Assembly: GCA_013112725.1 (NCBI GenBank)
Contig: JABFFZ010000055.1
Span: forward strand, 1 to 37,151
Direction: 5' to 3'
Source: Chloroflexota bacterium
Lineage (GTDB): Bacteria; Chloroflexota; Anaerolineae; Promineifilales; Promineifilaceae
DNA length: 37,151 bases
This document shows positions 1 to 7,155 of this stretch, in pieces (the stretch's first letter is position 1; each line of letters opens with the position of its first letter). A program made the position numbers and the translations under genes. The notes under the pieces were generated by a model, which was not told the origin of the DNA, did not search any database, and was given only the letters and a program-made list of their open reading frames with translations.

Positions 1-158
1 GTGGGGTGGGGGGTTTCCCCCTTCCCCGCTTCCCCCTTAAGAATGTTCTGTATTCAAAGTTCCACACTACATCCGTTAGCCCACCAGTTTTCATCAGTGC
101 GTGTGTGGCTTGCATCATAGGTAACTCAATCTCCTAATCTCCCAATCTCATTCTTTCT
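1..158. other. Intergenic leader with G/C tracts and half of a word array
   Basis: No gene is visible. Bases 1-37 hold G-runs followed by C-runs that can pair with each other. Bases 126-152 hold CAATCTCC-type words, the same family as the full arrays near 14658 and 22655. The acetyltransferase start follows directly, so this array fragment occupies its ribosome-binding region. Confidence 0.5.
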
Positions 159-653
159 ATGATCCACATTCGCCAGGGAACCGAAGCTGATTGCACGGCC
201 GTGCTGGTTATTTTGCAGGCGGCGTTTGGTGCTTATCAGGATTTGGACCCGCCATCGGGCGTTACCAGGGAGACGGTGGAAGCGTTGCGGGAAAAAGTGG
301 CGCAGGAGATGTTGTGGGTGGCAGAAGTAGACGACGGCTCCGAAACGGAGCCGGGCCGTGTGGTAGCCTGCGTGTTTACCAAACCGCACCAGAAGTACCG
401 GGATGCTCTTTATTTTGGCCGGTTGGCGGTACTACCGGCTTACCAACGACAGGGCATTGCCCGGCGTCTGATTGCTGTAGTAGAGCAGCAGGCCAGGGAA
501 CAAGGTTTCCGGCGGGTGGTGTTGGGTGTGCGCGTGGCGCTGCCAGAAAACACGCGCTATTACCAGTCGCTTGGTTATGAAATCATCGGGGCAGGGACGC
601 ACCCTGGTTATACAGCGCCTACTTTTTACCGGATGGGGAAGGTAATCGCGTAA
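159..653 (+). CDS. GNAT family N-acetyltransferase
   Basis: A 164-residue protein of typical GNAT length that should transfer an acetyl group from acetyl-CoA to an amine; the substrate cannot be told. Motif A is clear: LAVLPAYQRQGIARRL at about residues 89-104, with the QRQGIA pyrophosphate-binding loop at 96-101. Motif B follows as NTRYYQSLGYE near 135-145. The start ATG gives a complete N-terminal strand (MIHIRQGTEAD), but only pyrimidine-rich array sequence lies upstream, with no Shine-Dalgarno site, so the mRNA may be leaderless or weakly translated. The gene converges on the PspC gene and ends at a strong shared terminator. One ACGGCCGT palindrome lies inside it at 195. Confidence 0.9.
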   Translation: MIHIRQGTEADCTAVLVILQAAFGAYQDLDPPSGVTRETVEALREKVAQEMLWVAEVDDGSETEPGRVVACVFTKPHQKYRDALYFGRLAVLPAYQRQGIARRLIAVVEQQAREQGFRRVVLGVRVALPENTRYYQSLGYEIIGAGTHPGYTAPTFYRMGKVIA

Positions 654-676
654 ATGGGGGGTACGGCCGTGACAAG

Positions 677-714
677 TGAAAAAGCCTGGCAAATAACAAT
701 GCCAGGCTTTTTCA
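677..714. terminator. Bidirectional intrinsic terminator
   Basis: A perfect 15-bp stem (677-691 with 700-714) with an 8-base loop has A-rich and T-rich ends, so it works for both converging genes. The core arm is AAAAAGCCTGGCA. Confidence 0.85.
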
Positions 715-722
715 TTTGCTGG

Positions 723-959
723 TTAATCGTCTGGGGTAGAATTCTTGGGGGGGGCGTCTATTCCGGTTGGTTCTTGGGGGATGAAAATCCAGAGCAGAAT
801 ATACAGTAAACCGCCGCCACCGCCGAAGATGACCAACAGGACAAACAGGATGCGGATGAGAGTTGGGTCTATACCTACGTAAGCGCCTAACCCACCACAC
901 ACCCCGCCTAGCCAGCGGTCAGACTGGCTGCGATACAGTTTTTTCATTTCTTTTTCCAT
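723..959 (-). CDS. PspC domain membrane protein
   Basis: A 78-residue protein with the PspC signature: a short basic N-terminus (KKLYRSQSDR), WLGGVCGGLGAYVGIDPTLIR, then one hydrophobic helix (residues about 36-60) ending LLWIFIP. PspC domains sit in the membrane and take part in envelope-stress signalling in other bacteria; small stand-alone versions like this are common and their role is open. An AAGGAG site lies 8 bases upstream of the first ATG, so the MEKEMKK start is preferred over the internal Met at residue 5. No pspA or pspB is nearby. Confidence 0.9.
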   Translation of the reverse strand: MEKEMKKLYRSQSDRWLGGVCGGLGAYVGIDPTLIRILFVLLVIFGGGGGLLYILLWIFIPQEPTGIDAPPKNSTPDD

Positions 960-1207
960 GTGAAATCTCCTTATAAGTTATGGGGGGATTGGTTCAATCT
1001 GCCTGATTAAACCAATCTTGAGGATAACGCCCAATACGTGTGCAAGGTAAATGAAGTTGTACTCTATCGGATACCGGTGGGCAAAGGTGGGGCAGGTTGT
1101 AAGTGGCAGGTAGCAGGTTGTTTGCAACAATACCATCGGCATCATCGTGGTTACCATATTGTGACAAGTAACGGGTAACGAGTGATGATTTTCTCACGCC
1201 TCACTCG
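960..1207. repeat. Intergenic region with two word arrays
   Basis: No convincing gene. Bases 1098-1122 carry a GGCAGGTAGCAGGTTG-type tandem, the same words as near 18178. Bases 1171-1215 carry GTGACGAG/CTCGTCAC words with an 8-bp foldback (1178-1185 with 1201-1208). This second array runs into the stop codon of the hybrid kinase (TGA, complement of 1208-1210). Confidence 0.6.
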
Positions 1208-3370
1208 TCACGCATCAGGTATCACCGGTTTCAAGCTCCGCAAAATTCCGTCCAGGCAGCGCAGCGTATCGCCAGGGGGCCAGGGGACAGTCTGGCTGAT
1301 CCTGATCTGGCTGCCCACCTGCGCCAGCCGGTCTTCTATATAATTCGTAGCCGTTAGCAAAATAACAGGCACATCCGCCAACGCCGCATCTGACCGCATG
1401 GCCGCTAAGACGGCCAGCCCATCCATTTGGGGCATAATCAAATCCAAAATCACCAGGTCCGGCCGATCTTGCTGCATGGCGTTGAGGGCGGCACGGCCGT
1501 CATACGCCACCTGCACCATCATCTCCGCCTGAATCGCCGCCAGCCCCCGTTCCACCAACTGGCACACACCGGGATTATCGTCCACCACCAGCACCCGCTG
1601 CACCGGCCCACACTGCGCCATTTCTGCCCGCAACCGCTCAAAATTGATCGGCTTCGTCAGGCAGGCCAGTGCGCCCACCGTATTTGCCATCCACGCCTGG
1701 CTGGGCAGCGAACACGCAATGATTGGAATGGTCAGGCCAGTTACCCATTCCGGGGATATCGCTTCTCCGGGCGGCAAATTGTAAATGGCCGCTAACGGAT
1801 GGTAGGCGCTGACCTGCGCCGCCATCTCCGCTGGATTAGCGATGGGAATAATCTCAAAGTCGGTCAGATGGCGCTGCAACAGGCTGATCACCAGGGGGTC
1901 AGGGTCAGCGGCGAGCAGATACGGCCGTATCGCCTGTGGCAGCGGTTCAATCGGGCGGGTCTGATACGATTTGGGCGGCGGGCGATGATGGGGCAGCGGC
2001 AGGCTAAAGGCAAAGGTAGAGCCCACCCCCGGTGTACTTTCAGCCCAAATACGGCCGTCGTGCGCTTCCACAAACCGCTGGCAAATGGCTAACCCCAGGC
2101 CCACGCCGCCCTGCTGCCGGCTGAGCGAATGGTCCACCTGGTAAAACTCGGTAAAAATGTGGGCCAACTGCTCTGGGGCAATGCCAGGGCCGGTATCCTC
2201 CACCTGAATAATGACTTCATCTACGGCCGTTGTCGCCCGCAGCGTCACCGCGCCCATTTCCGTATAGCGGCGGGCATTGTTCAACAAATTCAGCACCACC
2301 TGCCGCACGCGCGTCTGGTCTAACTCCACAATGGGCAGATCGGACGGCACTTCTAACCGCAGCGAAATATCCGGCGAACTCTCAAACAAATTGGCCACAA
2401 TCGCCGCCGTCTCTTGCAGCAGCGGCGCCAGCGCCGTCGGCTCCTTTTGCAGCGTAAAACCAACCATCTCAAAGCGAGACAAATCGAGGATATCATCAAT
2501 CATCTCCAGCAGATGGCGGCTGTTGCGGTAAATCTGGTATACATCACGCATTAGTTTAGGCGGCCAATTTTCGCCGCCATAAACCTCCGGCGACAGTACC
2601 ATCACCTCGCTAAAACCCAGGATGATGGCCAGTGGCGTGCGCAGTTCATGGCTGATGTTGGCGGCGAACTGCTCTTTGAGGCGCTGCGCTTCACGTAGTT
2701 GTTTGTGTACCAACAGCAGTTCATTTTCGGTGCGTTCGCGCAGGTCGTTGACGATTTTGAGCGACTTGTTAGCCAGGCGGAGTTCGGCTTGCTGGCTGCG
2801 GGTGGTTTCCAGCAGTTCGGCGGCGCGCTGGTTCATGTGCCACACCCAGTCCAGGGTGGTGGTAAGCTGGCGGGCGGTGAGCCAGGCTGCCGCCAGCGCC
2901 AGCGCCAAAACAGTGAGAACGCCGGTGAGGTCATACGCGCGGCTGCCCTGGTTGGTGAGCCACACGGCCGTACTACCCACCATCACGGCCGTAACGATTT
3001 CACCGCCGCTGACCAACACGGCCGTGACAAAAATAAGAATAGCGCCCACAAACGGCAGCCAAGCTGCCGGGAACAGGGTCATCATCACCGCCAGCGCCAC
3101 CGTCAACCCCCCGGCGAGTACATGCCGCGCCCAGATGGGCCGCCGGCTGTTGAGCGCCAACGCCAGTAAACACAATCCGGTCAGACCGGCCCAATAAAAC
3201 AGCATGTTCAGGGGAAAGCTGACCGGCGGATCATAAAACAGCAGCATCAACTGGGCTGTCACCAGCGCCAGCAAAGCAATACGGGTGGTCAACTGACCGC
3301 GTAAATCGTCCAGGTTATCCCGGATGCTATCCGGCGGGAAAAGGGTGGGTTTAGGAATGAGACCAATCAT
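1208..3370 (-). CDS. Membrane-bound hybrid histidine kinase with pseudo-receiver and receiver domains
   Basis: A 720-residue sensor. Residues 30-170 are several hydrophobic helices, followed by a coiled coil (about 180-230). The dimerisation domain has the phospho-acceptor His241 in NISHELRTPLAII. The ATPase domain shows the N box (LNLLNNARRYT), G1 (EDTGPGI) and G2 (GGVGLGLAI). Two receiver-like domains follow. The first (about 483-585) keeps the acidic pocket (AADPDP) and the Lys-Pro (TKPINF) but has Asn531 where the phospho-Asp belongs. The second (592-712) has VVDD and Asp643 (ILDLIMP) but no recognisable Lys-Pro at the end. There is no periplasmic sensor domain, so the membrane helices or the coiled coil may sense. 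No output regulator is adjacent. Confidence 0.92.
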   Translation of the reverse strand: MIGLIPKPTLFPPDSIRDNLDDLRGQLTTRIALLALVTAQLMLLFYDPPVSFPLNMLFYWAGLTGLCLLALALNSRRPIWARHVLAGGLTVALAVMMTLFPAAWLPFVGAILIFVTAVLVSGGEIVTAVMVGSTAVWLTNQGSRAYDLTGVLTVLALALAAAWLTARQLTTTLDWVWHMNQRAAELLETTRSQQAELRLANKSLKIVNDLRERTENELLLVHKQLREAQRLKEQFAANISHELRTPLAIILGFSEVMVLSPEVYGGENWPPKLMRDVYQIYRNSRHLLEMIDDILDLSRFEMVGFTLQKEPTALAPLLQETAAIVANLFESSPDISLRLEVPSDLPIVELDQTRVRQVVLNLLNNARRYTEMGAVTLRATTAVDEVIIQVEDTGPGIAPEQLAHIFTEFYQVDHSLSRQQGGVGLGLAICQRFVEAHDGRIWAESTPGVGSTFAFSLPLPHHRPPPKSYQTRPIEPLPQAIRPYLLAADPDPLVISLLQRHLTDFEIIPIANPAEMAAQVSAYHPLAAIYNLPPGEAISPEWVTGLTIPIIACSLPSQAWMANTVGALACLTKPINFERLRAEMAQCGPVQRVLVVDDNPGVCQLVERGLAAIQAEMMVQVAYDGRAALNAMQQDRPDLVILDLIMPQMDGLAVLAAMRSDAALADVPVILLTATNYIEDRLAQVGSQIRISQTVPWPPGDTLRCLDGILRSLKPVIPDA
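2964..3025. repeat. Cluster of three ACGGCCGT palindromes
   Basis: Exact copies start at 2964, 2985 and 3018, inside the kinase gene. This is the densest cluster of an octamer palindrome found about 69 times across the window; see the first finding for positions. In these frames it encodes Thr-Ala-Val. Confidence 0.9.
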
Positions 3371-3699
3371 GGGTTTGTGTTAGGGGGATAGGGGGATATG
3401 GGGATATGGGGTTCGATTAATATCTCGATACCCCTTTGCCCCACTATCGTCTCCGATTGCTTGACGCCTCAAACAAAATCACGGAACGCCAGAAGCATCG
3501 TTAGAAAAGCTGCCTATAGTTATCACCAAGCACTCCTTTGGCCGGTCAGGGTTAATGCCCACTAGCCAGGTGGAAAATTAACAATTGAGGAAACAACCGG
3601 GTGCCGGAGACATCCCGCCACTTTCGAGATTGAATTTCGCACCTATAACGAGATGAAAGGGAATTTACAATCAGGAAGATAAGGGGTGGCCGAGGCCGT
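3371..3699. repeat. Gene-free stretch with GGGGATAT word array
   Basis: Bases 3381-3442 hold repeated GGGGATAT-like words followed by the complementary ATACCCC words, a foldback of the same family as 33088-33143. It lies directly upstream of the hybrid kinase start and so falls in its leader or promoter. Bases 3443-3699 show no ORF or repeat I can support. Confidence 0.55.
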
Positions 3700-3742
3700 A
3701 AAGATCCCCGGCAGTGTAGCCACTACACTGCCGGGGATCTTT
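3700..3742 (-). terminator. Intrinsic terminator of the cyclase-family gene
   Basis: A perfect 20-bp stem (3700-3719 with 3723-3742) with a 3-base loop, GC-rich in the middle and with AAAGATC/GATCTTT ends. Its outer bases overlap the TAA stop codon of the gene (complement of 3741-3743), so hairpin and stop are fused. Confidence 0.9.
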
Positions 3743-5399
3743 ATTTGTAGGCCACAAAACGTCCCCACATGGAGGCGTTGTCTACGCCCCGTTGCAGGAA
3801 AGCGGCGATGTAATAACGGCCGTTGCTCGCCGCCGCGATCTCCTTGCCCAAATTTTCCGCATGAACAATCCCCTTCGGGAACAGATTCAAGTGCATATCC
3901 TGGTAATACTTGTCCAACGGGTACATTTCGTCCCAATCCTGGCCGAACTGGTCAATGAGCTTCTGGTTGGCCTCGGCGAACGTTTTGGGGTGCCAGTTGC
4001 GCTGGATGGTGTTCATGGGGTGTTCCATAGCCACACAGTCAATACCCAACCATTTGATCTGGCGAGCAATGCACCAGTCGCCAAAGTCCGGCGAGGGGCC
4101 GGGATGTTTGATCATGTAGCGGAACTCATCGGAGTCCGGGCTGTCCCAGCCGTAGCGATACCAGCCGGTTTTGATAATCAAGATGTCGCCATCATGCAAA
4201 TCTACCCGTTCTTCAATCATCTGCGGCGTGTAGACGCTGGAATTGCTAACCACGTCGGAGATGTCTACAATGACACCAGGGCCATGCCAGTAATCGAGCG
4301 GAACTTGCCCGATGGTACGGCCGGCGGCCCAAAAATGTTTTTCGCCATCCATGTGGCTGGCCAGATGGAAGCTGGCGCGGCAATGGGCGTTGTTGCGCCC
4401 CAGGCCGAAGTATTGCCCGCCGACGCGCTTGGTGTATTTGATGTTCAACGGTTCGTAGTTGGCCCACTGCGGTGTTTGTACGCTAAAGGGCAGGGTCATA
4501 TCCAGTGCTTGCGCCTGCTGCATGGCGGCGAAGAAGTCGGCCTGGTTTATGCCGTCTGGCGCTTGCAACGCCACGGCGCGGCACCAGGCGGACTCTACCT
4601 CCATGAAAGGGATGGGTTGAATCATGATCCAGGCGCGCTGGTTGCTCAGTTCGTCAATCTGCCCGCCGAGCGATTCGGCCAGCAGCAGCCCGGCTTTGGG
4701 CATGGTGATGTGCGTCAGTTCATGGTATTGCTCAGGCGGGAACAATTCGTCCCAGGCGGCGCCGTGTGTTTCTTTTAATTTGGCTGCGGCTTTGTCAAAT
4801 TCACGGCCGTGCAAATTCCGTATGTTCGTGTTCATCGGGTGCTCGGCGCAGCCGCAGTCTACGCCAATCAGCTTCAACTTCATATCCAGCGCCCATTGGA
4901 AAAAGTCCGGCGAGGGGCCGGGGTGGCGCACGTAATAGCCAAACTCCTTGTTTTCAATGCCGCCCTGCGCCTGCGGGTTGGGCGTGTCTGGCTGGTCCCA
5001 GGCGTATTTGTGGTAGCCGGTGTTGATGATGAGGATGTCGCCCGGCTTCACCTCTACCCGGTTGGTAATCATCTGCGGCGTGTACAGGCTGTAATCAGAC
5101 ACCGCGTTGCTGATGTCTACAACCACGCCTTCGCCGCACAGGGCGCTGAGCGGGATGTCGGCGATGGCCTGCGCCCCGGAGTGGAAGGCGCGTGGCCCCA
5201 CCAGGTGGGTGCCGGTGTTGTTGCTCCATTCAACAAGCTGCCCATTGGCCCCTTGCCCGCCGCCATAAGCGCCGGTGAGCCGTTTGAAGAAGTGGACTTG
5301 CAGCGGCATTTCGCCGGGCCAGGGTGGGGTGAAGATACTGAGTGGTTGAGTCAGGTCAAACCATTTGGCCTGAGTAAGGGTATGGATAATTGTGGTCAT
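3741..5399 (-). CDS. Double-domain cyclase-family (PF04199, kynurenine formamidase-like) hydrolase
   Basis: A 552-residue protein with two homologous halves, each like the metal-dependent Cyclase/KynB fold; stand-alone members are about 210-280 residues. The second half has the family metal motif as HLASHMDGEKH (His345, His349, Asp351, His355). The first half has NTGTHLVGPRAFH and keeps only His65 of the equivalent ligands. Both keep the later motif (GVDCGCAEHP with Asp181/Glu186; GIDCVAMEHP with Asp454/Glu459). The family hydrolyses or cyclises amides and esters such as N-formylkynurenine; the substrate is unknown here. The start is ATG at 5399 because AGGAG lies 7 bases upstream; an upstream in-frame extension to 5456 would run into the foldback element. 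There is no signal peptide. Confidence 0.85.
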   Translation of the reverse strand: MTTIIHTLTQAKWFDLTQPLSIFTPPWPGEMPLQVHFFKRLTGAYGGGQGANGQLVEWSNNTGTHLVGPRAFHSGAQAIADIPLSALCGEGVVVDISNAVSDYSLYTPQMITNRVEVKPGDILIINTGYHKYAWDQPDTPNPQAQGGIENKEFGYYVRHPGPSPDFFQWALDMKLKLIGVDCGCAEHPMNTNIRNLHGREFDKAAAKLKETHGAAWDELFPPEQYHELTHITMPKAGLLLAESLGGQIDELSNQRAWIMIQPIPFMEVESAWCRAVALQAPDGINQADFFAAMQQAQALDMTLPFSVQTPQWANYEPLNIKYTKRVGGQYFGLGRNNAHCRASFHLASHMDGEKHFWAAGRTIGQVPLDYWHGPGVIVDISDVVSNSSVYTPQMIEERVDLHDGDILIIKTGWYRYGWDSPDSDEFRYMIKHPGPSPDFGDWCIARQIKWLGIDCVAMEHPMNTIQRNWHPKTFAEANQKLIDQFGQDWDEMYPLDKYYQDMHLNLFPKGIVHAENLGKEIAAASNGRYYIAAFLQRGVDNASMWGRFVAYK

Positions 5400-5420
5400 A
5401 TTCTTCTCCTGTGAAAAAAT

Positions 5421-5475
5421 GTTCGTAGTGGGCGATTCATCGCCTGCTAACGGCACTAAAGTGCCTACTACGAAC
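5421..5475. repeat. Three-way-junction foldback element
   Basis: Outer arms GTTCGTAGT (5421-5429) and ACTACGAAC (5467-5475) enclose two small hairpins: GGCGAT/ATCGCC (5431-5436 with 5439-5444) and GGCACT/AGTGCC (5452-5457 with 5460-5465). The cloverleaf lies between divergent genes, 22 bases before the cyclase-family start, so it would be in that mRNA leader or act as a protein-binding site. Confidence 0.75.
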
Positions 5476-5549
5476 GGTTATTGTAACGCTACCGGGGGGC
5501 GGGAACAAAGGGGGTGGGCGACGGCCGCGACTCTCCCCCCGCTTTGCGC

Positions 5550-5555
5550 TATACT
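5550..5555 (+). promoter_or_regulatory. Possible -10 box TATACT
   Basis: TATACT lies 68 bases before the beta-helix gene in an otherwise C-rich spacer. No good -35 box is visible, so this is a weak call. Confidence 0.3.
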
Positions 5556-5623
5556 GTGCCCGTAAACAAACCGTCACCGATCCATACAACCTGCTCACCA
5601 GATAAATTTTTACGGAGAGAAAA

Positions 5624-7120
5624 ATGAAATCACCTCGTTGGTCACACCTGGTTTCACTCACAATCTTCAGCCTTGTTATTGTATTTGCCGCCCTCTTTAT
5701 CCTCTGGTCAAATGCCCATGCGGCTTTTCGTACCGGAGGCGCCGGTAACTGCGGCAATTTTGCCGACGCCATTGCCTTAGCCGAGGATGGGGATGTGGTT
5801 GCCCAAATGATCCCGGCCCGTAACTCCGGCAGCGCGGTCATCACCAAAAACCTGCGCCTGAGTGGTGGCTGGCTGCCCACCGAAAATTGCGCCGTCAACA
5901 ACCAGTATTTCACCGAGACAACCGATTATCTGGCCTATGGCTTTCAATATGCTGCGCCTTATACTCGTTCCGAACTTTTTTCATCTGGTGATTCTGTTTT
6001 GATTTTGGAAGACGCCAACGACCCTGGGTTCCCGCATTTGGGCAACCTGATCATTGAACATTTCATTTTAAGCGGCGCCTCTGCCAATGAGGGCGGCGGC
6101 ATCAACGGCGTGATCAGCGGCAGCGCCCATGTGCTGCTGGATAATGTCTGGTTACGGGGCAACCAGGTATTGGGCGATGGCGGTGGCGTCAGATTGGAAG
6201 TGCGGGATGGCTCCCATCTGGTCATTGAAGACAGCGCCTTTTATACCAATACGGCCGATAATTTTGGCGGTGGGTTGTACGTGGAACTGCGTGAAGGTTC
6301 CTATTTGACCATCGAAAACACCCTGTTCAGCGAGAACCAGGCGCTTTTTGGCGGCGGGATGTACCTTGTGGTCTATGATACGAGCCAGGTGTTTATACGC
6401 CAGACGCAATTTAGTGCCAACAACACCACCAGCCCCAATGCGCATGGTGGTGGCGGTTACATCATCATGCATGGTGGGCGCGTCACCCTGGATGGGGTCA
6501 CGTTTAGCGGGAATGAAGGGGGTAGTACCGGCGGGCAAGGAGGTGGCCTGTTTATCCAGATGGACAGTGGCGAGGTTGTCATCAAAAACAGTCAGTTTGT
6601 GAATAACAGCGCCGGGCAGGGTGGCGGCCTTTTTGTAGAAAGTATGGGCAGCGACTCCGCTTCTGTGCAAATTGTTAATACCCGTTTTGAAGGCAATACG
6701 CCCAACGCCTATCACTTTGAGCAAACGGGTAGCGGCACGTTGATAACGCAACTTCTCAACCGGTCTGTCTATTTACCGGCTGTGTTAAAACCGGCGCCGA
6801 CGCCGGTAGCATATGCCCGCATCAACCAGATCACCCTGGATGAGTCGTTTAATTTTGTGGTGGATTTTGACACCTTCAACTTCACGCCGGTTTTGCCCGG
6901 TGTACATTTGCACTTCTTCTTTGATACGGTTTCGCCGGAAAACGCCGGTATGCCCGGCAGCGGCCCCTGGAAAATATATGGCGGCAGCACTCCTTTTACA
7001 GATTACCATTTTGGCGAACGGCCGTTTGGCCCTGACGGCGCGGAAAGAATGTGTGTGCTGGTGGCCAATGCCGACCACACGGTGCGGTTAGGTACCGGCA
7101 ACTGCATCAAACTGCCGTGA
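5624..7120 (+). CDS. Secreted right-handed beta-helix repeat protein
   Basis: A 498-residue exported protein. The N-terminus is a signal peptide: basic start, long hydrophobic core, cleavage expected after SNAHA at residue 33. Residues 140-370 repeat a coil of about 35 residues with the pattern VxIxNSxFxxNxAxxGGGL, typical of parallel beta-helix proteins of the pectate-lyase/polymorphic-outer-membrane type; GGGL or GGGM turns occur at least six times. A short VYLPAVLK motif near residue 385 precedes a C-terminal beta-rich domain of about 100 residues (ARINQITLDESFNF onward). I see no catalytic motif, so adhesion or surface display is as likely as polysaccharide cleavage. GGAGAG before ATG supports the start. 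No exact ACGGCCGT palindrome lies in this gene. Confidence 0.85.
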   Translation: MKSPRWSHLVSLTIFSLVIVFAALFILWSNAHAAFRTGGAGNCGNFADAIALAEDGDVVAQMIPARNSGSAVITKNLRLSGGWLPTENCAVNNQYFTETTDYLAYGFQYAAPYTRSELFSSGDSVLILEDANDPGFPHLGNLIIEHFILSGASANEGGGINGVISGSAHVLLDNVWLRGNQVLGDGGGVRLEVRDGSHLVIEDSAFYTNTADNFGGGLYVELREGSYLTIENTLFSENQALFGGGMYLVVYDTSQVFIRQTQFSANNTTSPNAHGGGGYIIMHGGRVTLDGVTFSGNEGGSTGGQGGGLFIQMDSGEVVIKNSQFVNNSAGQGGGLFVESMGSDSASVQIVNTRFEGNTPNAYHFEQTGSGTLITQLLNRSVYLPAVLKPAPTPVAYARINQITLDESFNFVVDFDTFNFTPVLPGVHLHFFFDTVSPENAGMPGSGPWKIYGGSTPFTDYHFGERPFGPDGAERMCVLVANADHTVRLGTGNCIKLP

Positions 7121-7124
7121 TCGA

Positions 7125-7155
7125 GAGGATAGGCGCTCTTCAGGCGCCTATCCTC
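7125..7155. terminator. Hairpin between convergent genes
   Basis: A 12-bp perfect stem (7125-7136 with 7144-7155) with a 7-base loop. It lacks a T-run, but lies exactly between two converging genes and overlaps the TGA of the minus-strand gene. Confidence 0.6.

Noticed and set aside
1..37. G-quadruplex or phase-variation tract at the left edge
   Set aside because: G-runs and C-runs face each other like an ordinary foldback, and the upstream context is cut off.
994..1197. A possible small minus-strand gene
   Set aside because: Composition is mixed with repeat words, and there is no ribosome site or recognisable motif.
3792..4778. A 328-codon plus-strand open frame opposite the cyclase-family gene
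   Set aside because: The minus-strand protein has clear family motifs; the plus frame is a GC-rich antisense shadow.
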